Shown here: positions 1 through 12,261 of the stretch, one piece after another
Position numbering within the stretch: position 1 is the stretch's first letter
How the letters are laid out: each line of letters starts with the position of its first letter
Assembly (NCBI GenBank): GCA_947359465.1
Contig: OX375879.1
Span: 91,748,578-91,812,577 of the forward strand
Direction: 5' to 3'
Source of the DNA: Metellina segmentata
Lineage: Eukaryota; Arthropoda; Arachnida; Araneae; Tetragnathidae
Length of the DNA stretch: 64,000 bases
Notes under the pieces: generated by a model
What the model was told of the DNA's origin: nothing
Seen by the model: the letters and a program-made list of their open reading frames with translations, nothing else
Databases searched by the model: none
Program-made: the position numbers and the translations under genes

Positions 1-181
1 TTTAACAATAGTCACAAAATGGACAGCATTTAATTTGAATCATGTTACAAAAATGTTACAATGTGTAGAAACTACGAAAATATGAACTCCAAAATAATTC
101 AGTATCTAATTTTTCAGCAAAAGGACAGAATTTCATTCATATCACCTTTATGTTTCTAAACACCAATCAAAACAAACTTAC

Positions 182-1937
182 TTATCTGTAAAGGAAGCTG
201 AGATGTGTTCAGAAGGATATTTATGAACACCATTGTAAGTGACATATATTTTCATGAATTTTTCAGACTGATCCCAACCTGTACATAAAATTTGAAATTG
301 TATTAAAAAACATTGTTTCAAACACTATTCTGAAAACATGAAAACAATGCACATTAATTTCCAGTAAAATTCATACCAATATGTAGTCAGAAATATCAAA
401 GTGATTAACATCACTTCAAAGTCATCTTGCAGACTTGTAAACAGAGAATATTAATAATTTTAAGAATAAAAAACCTCATTCCTCAGAAAATTGCAAACTA
501 TTGACTGTAGAAATAAACCTAAAACTTATGTTACAATCATTCACGATATTAAAAGCACTTTTTTAGAAATTATATGAAACCAAGATAACTTTTCATTTAA
601 TGAGACTGGAGATAAGCAATACAATCCTGACAAATATTGCAAAAACTTTATTAATATCAAAGACAAATTGTTAGATATATTATAATAAAACTCTGTGAAT
701 ATGAAAAAAAATAACAGATATTATCAAAGTAAGTTTTTCACAATATGGGCAAAATTGTTAAAAATATCAAATATAAGGTATAAGAAAGAAATATATATAT
801 ATATATATATATATATACATTGAAATGTGACTTATTTTTCCTAATGATTGCATTAGAAATAGAACATTGTGAAACTTGATTTTATTTTTACTTGTGTATT
901 TATTCATCTATTGAAAAAAGCATTGCATGGCAATTTTTATTTTTTATGCTATTAGTAGAAAATTTGATTATTCGCCCTATTGGTATAAAAATTTACATCT
1001 AATGCAAACCTTAATAATTTTAAGTTTACTGTAATGTTTAATGAACAAAACAAGAGTGAAGCTCTTTTGCCTCTTTATCAGTCGAGTTCAACTCTTTAAG
1101 AGCATTTCTTTAATTAGTTGAACAGTGCATATAGCACCTCATCTAAGAGCATTGGGTGGAGCAGCATAATTAGCAGTTTCTGCAAAAGGACATACCAACT
1201 ATTACCCATTATTTTACGTTCAGAAAAAGAATGAAGTTACATACAGTTAGCAAAAATTACATGAGAACACAAATTACAAAAAAAAAAATTTCAAAATAAT
1301 GTAGGTACTTTAAGAAAACAAAACTACACCAAACTAAATCAAGTATCTTCGAATCAATTTTGATTCAAAATAGGTAAGATTTAGATTTCGTTGTATTGAA
1401 ACTTTGAAAGAAACTTCAGTAAAATTCGGAGAAAAATCGAGTAAGGTGGAAGGTCTATAATATACAAAAATTCAGAAATATCGACTGTTTTTCAAACACG
1501 AAATCAAACATGTACTACAGTGATCAAAAGTTCTTAGAAAGACAATGAAAAGACTAATGTGAATCCATACCATAGTTAGTTAATTTAGAAGTTGGTACAG
1601 GGGGTCGTCCGGCTTCTTGAGGAGTCTTTTGTGGTGAGCCTTGATTCTTTTTTTCTTCGGCTTCAGCCACTTGCATAAGTTTTGAACTTTCAACTGAAAG
1701 AATTCTCTTCACGTTTGCACTTTCAGTCAGTAATGATAGCCGATTCAACTCCTCCGCATCTTTTCTTAGCTTTTTGAAAGAAAATTACATTTCGTTAAAG
1801 AATACTCATATCTAGAATTTATTCACTGGAAAATATTTGTTTCTGTATGGATGGAATAGAATTGAAAATAGAAAATAACAAGTGTATTTCAAATATAACA
1901 AGGGAAAAAAAATACTTACATTATTTGCTGAAGACAT
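182..1937 (-). CDS. CACYBP: Calcyclin-binding protein (CacyBP/SIP), first three coding exons; gene continues past the left edge
   Basis: Three exons were joined by splice signals and phase. Exon 1 (1937-1920) encodes MSSANN and ends at GTAAGT. Exon 2 (1769-1571) follows an AG acceptor, encodes 66 residues from LRKDAEEL to LTNY plus one base, and ends at GTATGG. Exon 3 (278-182) follows TGTACAG, completes the Gly codon, encodes WDQSEKFMKIY to SFTD, and ends at GTAAGT. The start is chosen because an in-frame TAA lies 9 bases upstream. In the known family the N-terminal helical hairpin binds Siah-type E3 ligases and a CS domain follows; the pattern of a charged helix, then a PVP-type linker, then SNYGWDQSDKFVKIY is the human one, matched here by LTNY-GWDQSEKFMKIY. 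The protein is an adaptor linking Siah1 to Skp1 in ubiquitin-mediated turnover of beta-catenin. About 104 residues are visible of an expected ~230; the rest of the CS domain and the SGS domain are missing from the window. Introns are 150 bp and 1292 bp. Confidence 0.93.
791..817. repeat. (TA)n microsatellite in CACYBP intron 2
   Basis: Uninterrupted AT dinucleotide run of about 27 bp. The rest of the intron (279-1570) is AT-rich with no coding potential that I can see; bases 1-181 are the start of intron 3. Confidence 0.9.
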
Positions 1938-2215
1938 GATACTTTACGCAGTAACTACAGAGTAACAAAGGAAATCGATGCTCTTAGAAAATTAGAAAAA
2001 AAATATTCTTAATTTTATAGTGCTTATTACTAATGGAAAATATTGATATCTCTCTCAATAGGATATGATAATGAAATCAGAAAACACGAACAATGCGAAT
2101 GCAGACGGCGAACGATGAAAGCGTTGTTTTTCTCTAGAAATTTCTCAAGTGGTCACTTCACTTCAGTTACTTCCGTAATTTTTCTTTTGCTTCGAGTGTG
2201 GCTCTGACGCAGTAT
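1938..2215 (-). promoter_or_regulatory. Probable 5' UTR and core promoter of CACYBP
   Basis: This is the stretch immediately upstream of the CACYBP start codon, read on the minus strand. It is less AT-rich than the surroundings between about 2090 and 2215 and contains an ETS/GABP-like ACGGAAGT on the minus strand near 2170, a motif common in housekeeping promoters. I see no clear TATA box at a usable distance. The transcription start is not determined; an untranslated upstream exon is possible. Position relative to the gene is the main evidence. Confidence 0.45.
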
Positions 2216-2250
2216 ATTTCATTAAAATTTTAATTTATATACTAATCTAA

Positions 2251-2420
2251 GCCCCCAGTAAATCGGTTGGTAGAGCAGTGGATTAGCAACCAATGGTTGT
2301 GAATTCGAAACTCAGTCTATCCAGTAATCATCCTGTACGTGGGGATGAGTAAGGAGGTAGTTTATTTTAATTAAAGTCCACTGAAGCGAAACGTCGGGCG
2401 ACTGGCAATGGTCCTGAATC
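2251..2420 (+). repeat. tRNA-derived SINE head
   Basis: Contains an RNA polymerase III A-box-like stretch (TCGGTTGGTAGAGCAGTGG) and a B-box-like stretch (GTGAATTCGAAACTC) about 35 bp apart, the spacing of a tRNA-derived SINE. It lacks a foldable full tRNA and is followed by unrelated sequence, so it is a retroposon head and not a tRNA gene. Confidence 0.6.
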
Positions 2421-2747
2421 AAATCCTAAAAGAACGATTCAAGAATAACTGCGACAACACCACGCCATACGTCCTGACCTAGTGACACCATTTGAGGTCA
2501 CGACAGATTTTTCGTGAACCAAGCCACTTTGTAAATGACTGTTTTTAGTTGGATCAAAAACCCTCCTGTTGCTGATGCATTTCTCCTCCAACCACGTTGC
2601 AGCTTGCCCGGAGCATTTTCTGTTAGTCCGTAGTGACCACCAGGTCGGAGCGGAGGACTGCACGCCAACTAAAACAACAACAGCAACCGTGCTACAGCGG
2701 CCTCGTGTATGTAGGGGCTCGTCTATGTATCTCCCGTTGAGGGCTAA

Positions 2748-2890
2748 TCCTCTTTAAATCTTTCGGGCTTCAAAAGTCCTCACATTGGAGTGGTGTGAAA
2801 GTTTGGAGAGTGATGTGCCTCTTACGCCAGCTCAGGCGTGACAACGTCATCTGGTTCAAAGTTATGTGTTGTCTTTGGACTAATCCATTC
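2748..2890 (+). repeat. Fragment of SINE family 1 body
   Basis: Matches the body shared by the SINE copies near 34.4, 46.8, 52.5 and 60.2 kb: the string of TCCTCAC, GGTGTG, AAGTTTGGAGAGTG, GCCAGCTCAGG and CATCTG occurs in the same order. The copy is diverged, and the 3' tail after about 2890 is missing. Confidence 0.7.
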
Positions 2891-3340
2891 ATGGGCTCTA
2901 CAGCCTTGACTCTTCTTCACTATCCCATACTAATTGCAGCTTGCAACCATTTAAGATAATGTCCTAAAGATAATGAGCAGTTTGTCTTTGATCATGGTCC
3001 ATCAATCTTCCCTAAGTTTTCGAAATTGTAAAACTGCATTAGACAGAGTTTGGATTATTCATACAGCTGTCAAAATTAGACGCATTTACACCTTTTAGGG
3101 TCTTAACATCACCTATTAAACTTTGATCAAAACATTCTGTGTAATGTATTGGTTTTTGCGGTAAGAAATGGCGGGCAGTTACTTTATAATGCTATCTAAT
3201 GCTAACAATATGTTTTGCTTTCTATCGAATCTCGTTATCGCCAGTTATCATTGCTACCCTACGCTACTATTGTTCATGAAATCAGGTTATACTTACAGTA
3301 TGTTTTCATGCGTATAATGTTCAAGCATCTCCTACACAAC

Positions 3341-3962
3341 TGTGGTATTCGACCAGCCACATTCCTTCGTGGAGGTTGCACGCCGAAGTGGCTGGGAATA
3401 GCACTTGAGATGAGACTCCTTCAGAGGCATTCGTCCAAATTTGAGTGCCGACATGCTCCCTGCCTAGGCTTGACCCACCCTTAATTACATTCAATGGAGA
3501 AGTTGCCAACGTGTCACCGACATGGCAGTAGCACAAAGATGGGGGAAAGGGACAAAGACTTAACGATGCCCTCACACGAAGTAGAGTCGAAGAGGCAAAT
3601 CGAACACCCTTGATCGAGGACTTGCTACTTTTGAACTTGGATCGTACTGGTCATCTGATCCAAACGCCCTTTTCGGAAACGCAAGCATGGAAGTCTCAAG
3701 CGGAGGCAGCCTTCGCCATTAGCGGCACATAAGCGCAGATCCTTTGCGGCCTATATTTTTCGGTAGACACAGATTTCTTTGCTACCAGACGACCATCCTG
3801 GTCAGTCTTTGAACACTCGTCCTACGTGTAGCCAATATTGGCAGATTGGTAGGATCCTTTGCGTCCTAGAATCGCACATAACGATTCTAATAAATCCTGT
3901 GTGATATCAAGTTGGACGAGTGTTTATTTCTGTATGCTTGTAGTATACCAGACACTACAACA
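3341..3962 (+). repeat. GC-richer LTR-like block, unassigned
   Basis: A block clearly richer in GC than its flanks, beginning TGTGGTATTCG and ending with CACTACAACA, with an AATAAA signal at 3889-3894 about 70 bp before the end. Such a layout suits a solo LTR, with weak TG...CA termini, but I find no target-site duplication and no second copy in the window. The open frames across it (both strands, 84-89 codons) show no recognisable domain. It could equally be a fragment of a retrotransposon body. Confidence 0.3.
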
Positions 3963-5125
3963 TTCTTCTATTTAACATGCATCTACATACATAATTGACA
4001 TCAGTAGCGCACCCAAGAGAGCGGCAGGTGGGTTTCAGGCACCCCAAAATAAGGAAAATTGAGTTTTCATCGATTTGAAAAGTTATCAATTTTTGTTTGG
4101 TGATTGTCAAAGTGTCCGAGCGATGTCTATTTCGATTGACAGTGTTTGTAGTAGTGGCCAAGAACAGAGGGATACTGCACACCTAAACTGGGCAGGGATA
4201 TTTATTTACAATACAATATAAAGTTTCAAAATGCACTCCGGTGCAAAACACGTCTGACCCCTCCTAATTGCATGATTGTAAAACAGTTCTATTCTTATTT
4301 ATGTTCTTTTTCAGTAACAGCACCCAATATTTCTTATTTTTAATCGCATCATAACCCATGCACTGTCATCCATCGATGTTCATCCACTAGAACAAGTTAA
4401 ACACAAGAACAACTGTTATTGTAACCTATCTGTTTATGCTACCGAAAATGCTGGGTGTATTCATAGACCAAAAATATAAGTAGACTGAGTATAGCTTTTG
4501 AGAGGAGCTGGAGGCTTCGAAAATTTTATTGGATGGCCGATTTGGCATCTTATAACCTGGTTTGGTAATATAACTTCTTATAACAGGGAATATGAATAAA
4601 TGTGGAATTATCCGGTCTACCTAGTACTACGTCGTATGGACCAATTGGATGATGACTCAATGAATTGCAGTCTCTTCCCATCCCATGGACCAATCCGAGG
4701 GTGAATGTTCATTTCCTTCCGACAGACGAAAGTAGTCTAAGAATCACGTTATTACTAATCTTGGTCACATGATCCTCGGCACATAAAAAACTACCATTGC
4801 TCTCTCAATTTTTATATATTCTCTGTGTGTGAAACCGGAAATAATACATGGCATGTTGATCTGTTCGGAAAGTATCCAGCCATAGTAAATGCAATAAAAA
4901 CGGTTTGCGCTGCATTGAAGTGGCACAAAAGAAGATGTAACATTGATGTGTATGCGTGAATTCATGAATCCACAAGACTAATAATTTGGCTGTTAAATTT
5001 CTTTGACCTTGTGTAAATGTTCTGCGAGGCCGTCTTTTTTCCTTACGAATAAGAGAGTAGAAGGAGAAAAAATGTTGCCAATTTTTTATGATGACGAGGT
5101 CGAGATCTGATCAATTTTTTCTGAT

Positions 5126-5141
5126 GACGAGATATCTCTTC
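5126..5141. repeat. Copy of a palindromic ATATCTCGTC repeat motif
   Basis: GACGAGATATCTCTTC, nearly the perfect palindrome GACGAGATATCTCGTC seen at 25065-25080. A similar motif occurs at 20450-20465. In those two copies it is followed by CAAAACC and, shortly after, a GGGTTAA box. Confidence 0.5.
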
Positions 5142-5921
5142 CATCACGATCTTTGTCAATATTGCTAACGAACGAGGTTGTTCGTCGGAATGACCACCAG
5201 GAAGGTTAAAGGAGTGGCCTGGATAGTAAAGAGACCTAGAGTAAATGAATCCTGGAATTTGTTGATTTTGGCCGAACGCTTCATTGTTTTTATTTAATCT
5301 CATTGGAAGACCTAAAGAAAAGGAGCAATTAGAATATAATTCAATCTTTGGCTTACATTCTTGTGGAATTGCTTGAAACCATACTTTTTTGCATAAGGTG
5401 CAGGAAAAAAAAGCAATAAGGAACTGATAAATTTGGGAGAATATATAATAAAAATTTTCTATTGGTTCGGAACGTTTTTAGATTTGAGTGAACTGAAATA
5501 AAATAAGGTACTCCGGAAAGTGAAATAATAATAATAAAATTGCAGGTTGAACATCACTTAAGACTGAGTTTGCAAATTCTAGAAAAATGTGTCTTTTTAA
5601 CTGAGTATTAATCACATACTGAAAACTAAAGGCGTCATATTTTCAATGGTAACGAACACAGTATTTTCATAGTTAACTTCAATCGTTATGTTTTAATAAT
5701 ATATTTTAAGATACTTATCAAGAATGAGAAACGCAGTATTCTAAGTTTATATTTTTATCCCGTTACCACATATTTCGGAAAATGCATTGTTCTGATATAA
5801 ATGTGGCTGTTTATGTGTGGAAGAAGTTTATATTATTTTATTTTCCATCTATATTGATAGTTGCAGGCTGCGCAGGTTTGATTTCTGAAACAATCCTGGG
5901 TATAATATCTCTCCTGGTCCT

Positions 5922-8158
5922 CGGTCATTCCACACAAACTGAGCAAATCGGCTGTGGCTGACACATCACCGATTTTAATGAAAATTAGTTTTTAAATAAA
6001 CTACATATAGTAAGGAGGAACTGCCAAATATCAGGTGTCCAAAATGTATATTTATTTTTTATTGAATTTTAAAGTTCAAGGTCACACAAATGTATATTTT
6101 TTAGCACTAATAATAGCCTGTTTGAGATCCCTATATTTCAATAAGTTATTGACACAAGTAAAAAAAAATTATATTGTTACATTCTTCAAGAAAAGGTCTT
6201 TTAGGAAATGTCAGAATATAGTTTTATATCAATCACTGCTCATTCTCAAGGTTCAGCAAAAATAGAGATTTTGCTTATTTGATACAAATTTCAAATTGCT
6301 CTAGAACCTCTAAAAATGGGAAAAGACAGTATCAAAAATTATTCTTAACAAAGCACTTCTTCTATCTAAAAGTTTGGTATAATTTAACAATTGTGTTTCT
6401 ATTCCTTAGTTTAGAAAAAAAATAATGAAAAGTAAAATAATTGAAAACAGGGATTTTTTTATATTTTTAAATACAAATTTTACTGTGAAAGACAACTCCG
6501 AAAACATTACAAATTTCAGTAAGAGTCAAGATGTATATTATTTGTCCTAAAATTTTCATCATTGCAATTTGTTTATTTTCGTCCCAGGAAAATTTTTAAC
6601 GAGATGGAAATTATCGTTTATTTTACTGCGTGATGAATAAAAAAAAGGCGGGAACACGCAAGTAAGACTTCCATTTCCGCCTTTGAAAGAGATGCTATTA
6701 CATTCAAGGACAGATAACGAAATAAATAAACGCTATTAAATGAATCCTGGTTATAAATGTACTTGATTTGCAAAGCTGATAATGTTTTGCTGAACCAAAA
6801 GCTTTCAAACACCGGCGAATGTTGTAGTGGCAATCCAGAAGTCATGGCAAAAGCCCATGCTATGGAATCGATGGAACTATCAAACGGTTAGCCGCAAGAA
6901 GAAATTTACAGAGACCATACGACAATCAGATTTTAAATGCAAAACAACTATTCTCCTTCTGCACTTCAACCATTTCAAACATCAAGTTCTTGTTATGTGC
7001 CTTCAACAGATGTCATTCAAATTGAGTCTAAGCTTCAACAAAGGTTTAATTAAATGACCGCAGCCACTACGGGAACGCGTAACTATGATTGCTACATTCC
7101 TATTCCCAATTGTAGGTCACAAATTCATGTTTCATATTTATCACAATCACCAGCTAAAGAAGTAAAAAATTTGAAAAGAATTCGAGAGAACAAAGAAAAA
7201 AAAAAAAAAAAAAAAAAACACGTTTCACTTATAGAAGATGCAAGAGATAACATGGAGTTATACCACATAGTGAATTTGAAAAGGTAAGTAGTTAAAAGTC
7301 ATAGTGACTATGTTACAAAGTTGAAATTTTTAACTTGTTTTGACACTGATTTTTTTCTGCTTTTATGATTCACTTTCTAAGTTAAAAATTATATGGTATT
7401 TGTTGATTTAGGGTTTCATTATCTGTGTTTAATTTCACTGTGATCATTAAGTTCTCGTTACATACATAGACGGGAAGAAAATGTGATTTTGATTTTATCA
7501 TTGTTGCTTTAAGACTCAGTTTACAATCCCGAATTTTTTTTTACAAGAAAAAACATATTAAACTGTATTCCTGTGAAGTCGATTTTACCAGAGCTGTCAT
7601 TCATTTGAATTCTTATAACTATTTAGAGTAGAAAATTATCATTTTGTTATTTTCGTTAGCTATTTAGAAGATGAAAGAATTAAAATGCGACTTCCAAACC
7701 CAATTAGTACTATTATCACTGTAACTGGCATGAAATTCAACGATGTCTTAAAATTTCTTTAGCCCATAGACATGTTTTTATTTCTGTCAAAAACGACAGT
7801 TTTCCATTTTGTGTAACTAAATTTTAGATTAAATATGCCGTTTAAAACTGTTATTGCCAAAGTGAAAAAAAGAAAATTTTGTACAAATTATAAAAATGTA
7901 AAGTATGTTTGTCTACGTTAAGTAGTTTTTGAGAAACAGAATTTCAAACATGCAACATTAAGCGATATCACAATTGTTCTTAAAAGTTATATGTCATTAA
8001 AATGCCTCAAGCTTCGAAAATATTTAATTTTGAATCTAAATGTTTTGGATATCCTTATTTATACATAAACTAAACCCCTGTATCAAATTTCATAAAAATC
8101 CATTAAGATACGGTCACAGGTTTTCCCTGATATTTACTCAGTTCACGTGGAATGACCC
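5922..8158 (+). mobile_element. Internally deleted copy (copy A) of the TIR transposon at 41812-45984
   Basis: Both ends match the longer copy: the left end starts (C/G)GGTCATTCCACACAAACT and the right end is its inverted counterpart ending GTGGAATGACCC. A 4-bp duplication TCCT flanks it (5918-5921 and 8159-8162). Internal sequence is collinear with copy B up to about 6832, then jumps to the equivalent of 44663 in copy B, so roughly 1.9 kb including most of the transposase is absent. The remainder retains the transposase C-terminus in broken frames (6827-7287) with an expanded poly(A) run at 7199-7218. It can only be a non-autonomous derivative. Confidence 0.88.
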
Positions 8159-8164
8159 TCCTGT

Positions 8165-8260
8165 ACCAGTGAAAAGCCTTCCTCGTGTGCGAATATCCAT
8201 AAACTTGTAAAACATCGTTTGTCGCTGTATGGCAAGATCTGATCTTTGACTTGGGAAAAA
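8165..8260 (+). repeat. Diverged repeat shared with 54800-55070
   Basis: The order CCTCGTGTGCG, ATCCATAAACTTG, AAAACATCGTTTGTCG matches the tandem units near 54.8 and 55.0 kb. The function is unknown; it is a dispersed repeat fragment cut on its left by transposon copy A. Confidence 0.5.
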
Positions 8261-9464
8261 AACAAAAAAAAACATCAGTACTTATTTTTTAACGAAATTT
8301 ATTTTTTATGAACATTTAAAAATAGGAATTGACGATTCTCGAAACAATTGATTTATAAATAAATGAATTGTGAAAACCTTAAACCGAAGTGAAGGAAAAC
8401 TTTAATGCATCAACGCGGAGAAAATTTAGTGCATGTAGTAGTGCTGAGCAACGTTTAATCTAACTGACGATTGAAAACTCAAAAAGTGATCAGGACTAAT
8501 GAGTAACGATTCATTAGTTCTAGTATTTAAACATTAAATAATGATCAATTTAGTTTTAATCTAGTAGCTGTGAATGAAATAGTTCATTCATTCAACATTC
8601 TGAATCCTGTAAAAAAATTATATGTCTGTGTGAAGTTTGCAACAAAATATGTCCTCACATGTTCAGGAGGAAAATTGCGATCCAGTGAAAAGAGAGCAAC
8701 ACATGAAATAATTTATTGGTTTGTATTTTACAGCGTAACAAAATTTATGAGCCCACACAAAAAAAATTACAAAACATGATTCAAATAAAGGATCAAATAT
8801 CGTCACTCAAAGTGATAAAGCTCGTAATTCCGAAATTCCATTACTACTTTTATTTTTGCTAGATGTGGCAATTTGTCATTTCCATCTGGTGGCAAAATCT
8901 CTTATCATCAGCTGAACCAATAAAAGTTACAACCAATTGTATATTATTTTAATAGAATCAAATCATAAGGTAAACGATTAGTTTTTTTGCTCGCCTGAAA
9001 AATGCAGATTTTAGACATATGACCTTTTGGACTTCTAGGGACGATACGTTGGTTAAGTTAGCTTGTTTCATAGTAATGAAATTCTTGAATCATTTCGCAA
9101 TTCAAGAAAATCATGCAAATTGGGACAAAATATCATCAAAAGTAATTTTGTAAATATCTCCAATATGAATTTAGTTAACGTATTCATAACTAAAATGAAT
9201 GATTAATGACAGATAGATGTAGTTATGATTATGATTTATTTTACAATCTTAATTAACTTTAGTCAAGATTGAAATTTTGTTAATTACTCATTGGATTGCA
9301 AAAATGAGTTAATTCTAACATTGATTTGTAGAAGCAAACAAGTTTTACTTCTTTTATGCAAAAAAGGGAATGATGTTTTTAAGTACTACAAATCACTCAA
9401 AGTGTTATGAATAGCTACAAGACTGAAATAACACTACAATCCGTAGGTAGTTAATTAACTTGAC

Positions 9465-10122
9465 ACAAGGAAATACAACAGGCTATTGGCAACGATCCAA
9501 GACCAATTTCCAATGGGAAAACCTGATGACAAAGAATTTTGAATCAGCAGATGACGAAGCAACACCCAGGGCTGTAATGGAGGGTATACGTAGGTATACC
9601 CCGTATACTCTCTGGTTTTTCCAGCAAATTCCGTATACCTTCTGCTGTTTCTTAAAAACTACGCACACCGCTTTGCTTTTCCTAGAAAACATCACGTGAA
9701 ACGCAGATAGCTGTAACCACCAAAAGAAAAGTTTCCATTTCAAGATATCACCTTGGTACATAATTCCAAAATCGTACATATTAATCAAAAACAATTCATT
9801 CAAAGTACTGTCGATAAAATAAATTCCAGACTTTGTTATGATGTTAATGAAGAAAATTGTCAACTTATGAAGAATATATCCTTGCTTGATCCAGAAAATA
9901 TAATTACAGGGGATATTTGAAAAAAAGTATGTAAAAAGGATATGTCGACGTTTAGGTATAGATGAAATGTGCACTATTCAGGGTTTGAGGGACCAATGAA
10001 AACGCCCAAATTGTTCCAGAAAATTAAAGCCTCTTTTAAGAACAATTGAAATATTACCATGTTCCACGGCCGAGTGCGAGCGCGGGTTTAGTTTAATGAA
10101 TAACATAGTAAAACATATTTGA
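9465..10122 (+). pseudogene. Decayed hAT-family transposase fragment
   Basis: Two readable pieces remain. At 9789-9920 a frame reads KQFIQSTVDKINSRL... and ends in LLDPENIITGDI before a stop. At 10012-10122 another frame reads LLRTIEILPCSTAECERGFS then LMNNIVKHI and a stop. The latter is the hAT C-terminal dimerisation motif (the STAECERGFS box), typical of transposases annotated as zinc finger 862-like proteins. Stops and frame changes separate the pieces, and no zinc finger or catalytic part is visible. A short perfect hairpin, GGGTATAC-GTAG-GTATACCC, sits near 9584-9603. The 163-codon antisense frame across this region is a shadow. Confidence 0.75.
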
Positions 10123-10904
10123 GATCATCTTTATTGATTTCGAACGTCTCCATTCTAATGTTAATTAATGTAAATGGACCAACTATAGTACACTTTCAAA
10201 CGGAAAATATATGTAAATTCTTGGTTGGCCAAACATCGCTCTTCAGTAGACAATAGATCAAAAGTATGCGCTACAGAAAGACACAGAGACGGATTATTCT
10301 CGTCTAGCAGTTTAAAAAATATTTCAATGAAAATAATAGAGGTAGGTCTTAAAATTTGTTTTAAAAAAATTACATCCTAATTTATATATACGTGTTTAAA
10401 AAATTTTCTCTTAACATTTCCTGCAATTATTTTATATCATAGTTAAATATTAATATATAGATATTTTCAAATTCGAATATTACTCGATGCCAGTCTGCAT
10501 ATTTTGCTTTGAATATAAATACAGTAAACTCACAATAACTATAACCTTGTGAATACGAATTTCTGGTCGAATTTCGAGCAAAATTCGAAGCAAAAATCGA
10601 ATTTAAGTCGAAATTTCTTTAAAGTTCCTCAATTTCTTTCCTGTAATATAAAATGAATATAGGCATTCTTTTCTCGATAGTTTTAACTTCGATTAATTCA
10701 AACATAATCTCCGGTCCTTTGAGTATACACCATGGACGCCCGAAGGAGAGGAGCAGGGAGGGGTCAACGCCACGATATTTTTGGAATAGTTAAAATTTAG
10801 GTATAATTTAGATGCAATTTTAATTTTTATCATTATATAAACTAGTATACGTTTAAACCTGAATGTAGCCGGTTCTAGTGTCGGAAAATGCAACCACGTT
10901 TCAT

Positions 10905-12010
10905 TTTCTTTATGCAACAAAATAAATCTTAATCACAACGCATCTCTCTTAAAAGACAAACGTCGCTGAAAGACAGAGATATCATGAAATAGCCATTCCA
11001 ATACCACAAATTAGGCTTCACGTACCCGGGGATCCCTAGTGATTTTTTCTTTTCCCTTGAAGTTTGCTGCCTTTAGTAGACACGGAAGGCGAGCTCCCGG
11101 GATACCTAATCGATCTTTTATGCTTTCATCCCATTACTTTATTCTCATATCTCTCTTATTTTCTGTTCACAATATCTGACGTTGCGTTTTGTTTAGCTTA
11201 ACTTGTCCAAATATGGTCTTTGCGTCATAAAACTCCCAAAACAGCAAAACAACCAAAGCCACAAGAAATAGCAATCAATTAGGGAAAGCAAGGTGGTACG
11301 GGTAACATGTTCTAGAATATGAAATATTTTTAATCGATAGATCGAATTAAAAAAATTTTCATGCGTGATGTATTTGGAAGGAAATTAATGTTAAGATGTT
11401 CTATAGATGCCAAGTTTAATTTTTGTCAAACACTAAATAGTTATGAAAATCGGCAATATACGGCAATAGACGGCAAATCTTTATCCCCTGTACACGCGAA
11501 TAAGTTTTGTTTTCTTTATGCAACATAGAAAATAACGTTCTTAAACGAGACTGAAATAACTCCAATCCCACTTTAAAAGATAAATTCGCTGATGGATAAA
11601 GATTCCATAAAATAGCTATATAAAGCCACGAGAAAAATAAACAATGAATTAGAAAAGAAAAATGGAATATGAAACATGTTTCGTAACGTATTTTTAATCT
11701 ATAGAGCAATTCTAAAAAAGTTTTTCATGCTGCAATAGATAAGGAATCAAATTAAAATCAAGATGTAATATCAACACAAGAATAATTTTTAGCAATCGAT
11801 AGTAATGAAAATCTGCAAAAGCCGGTAAAACTTTAGGGCCCTGTAGATGTTAAAACGTATATTTCCATCATGCTACCAAGAAAATAACGCTTATTGAATA
11901 CCACAAATCACTCGAACTATTACGAGGACTGAAATAATTGCTATCTCATCTTAAAAGATGAAAGTTGCTGATAGACACAGAGTTCCCACGAAGTAGCCCT
12001 TCCAAAGTAC
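10905..12010. repeat. Degenerate tandem repeat, about 365-bp period, three units
   Basis: Units share, in order, ATGAAAATCxGCAA, TTTATGCAAC or CATGCTACC, AAAATAACG, GACTGAAATAA, TTAAAAGATxAA and AGCxATTCCA. Corresponding motifs are at 11443 and 11807 (spacing 364) and at about 11271 and 11640 (spacing about 369). The first unit is partial and is separated from the second by a GC-richer insertion at about 11015-11245. The minus-strand frames at 10693-10920 and 11416-11709 run through these units and show no domain, so I treat them as chance. Confidence 0.7.
11015..11245 (+). repeat. Insertion in the tandem array, ending in a SINE-like tail
   Basis: The segment interrupts the ~365-bp repeat. 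Its last part, GTCCAAATATGGTCTTTGCG then CATAAAACTCC, resembles the tail of the tRNA-like SINE at 62463-62690 (GCCAAATATAGCCCTTGCAC then CATAGAACTC). It contains two diverged direct repeats (11023-11046 and 11094-11118), each with CCCGGG followed by a GAT-containing stretch. Confidence 0.45.
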
Positions 12011-12261
12011 TGTTATTACTGGACAGGATTAACTATTTTCGACGGCAATCCCTCACACACAGGAAGGTCAGCTTCCTGTTATTGAGGTTCATGTTTCCGA
12101 AATCCTGTTCCGCCACGACCGATTAACTCTAAATCCTGGAACACACCCCCAGAGAGCGAGCTAGAGATCTCCGTGTCCGGCCCTCCGGCCAGATAATCGC
12201 CGGACCAGGTCTTTGATACGGGGACCAAATCACGCATTCAAATTTTCAAGGGGGATCCGGC

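Noticed and set aside
6827..7287. Two plus-strand ORFs as small genes
   Set aside because: They are out-of-frame pieces of the transposase C-terminus in deleted transposon copy A.
9483..9974. 163-codon minus-strand ORF as a gene
   Set aside because: It is antisense to the hAT transposase remnant and has no domain.
11021..11040. Cloning-vector polylinker contamination (ACCCGGGGATCC)
   Set aside because: A diverged second copy of the same stretch lies about 70 bp away (11094-11118) and no other vector sequence follows.
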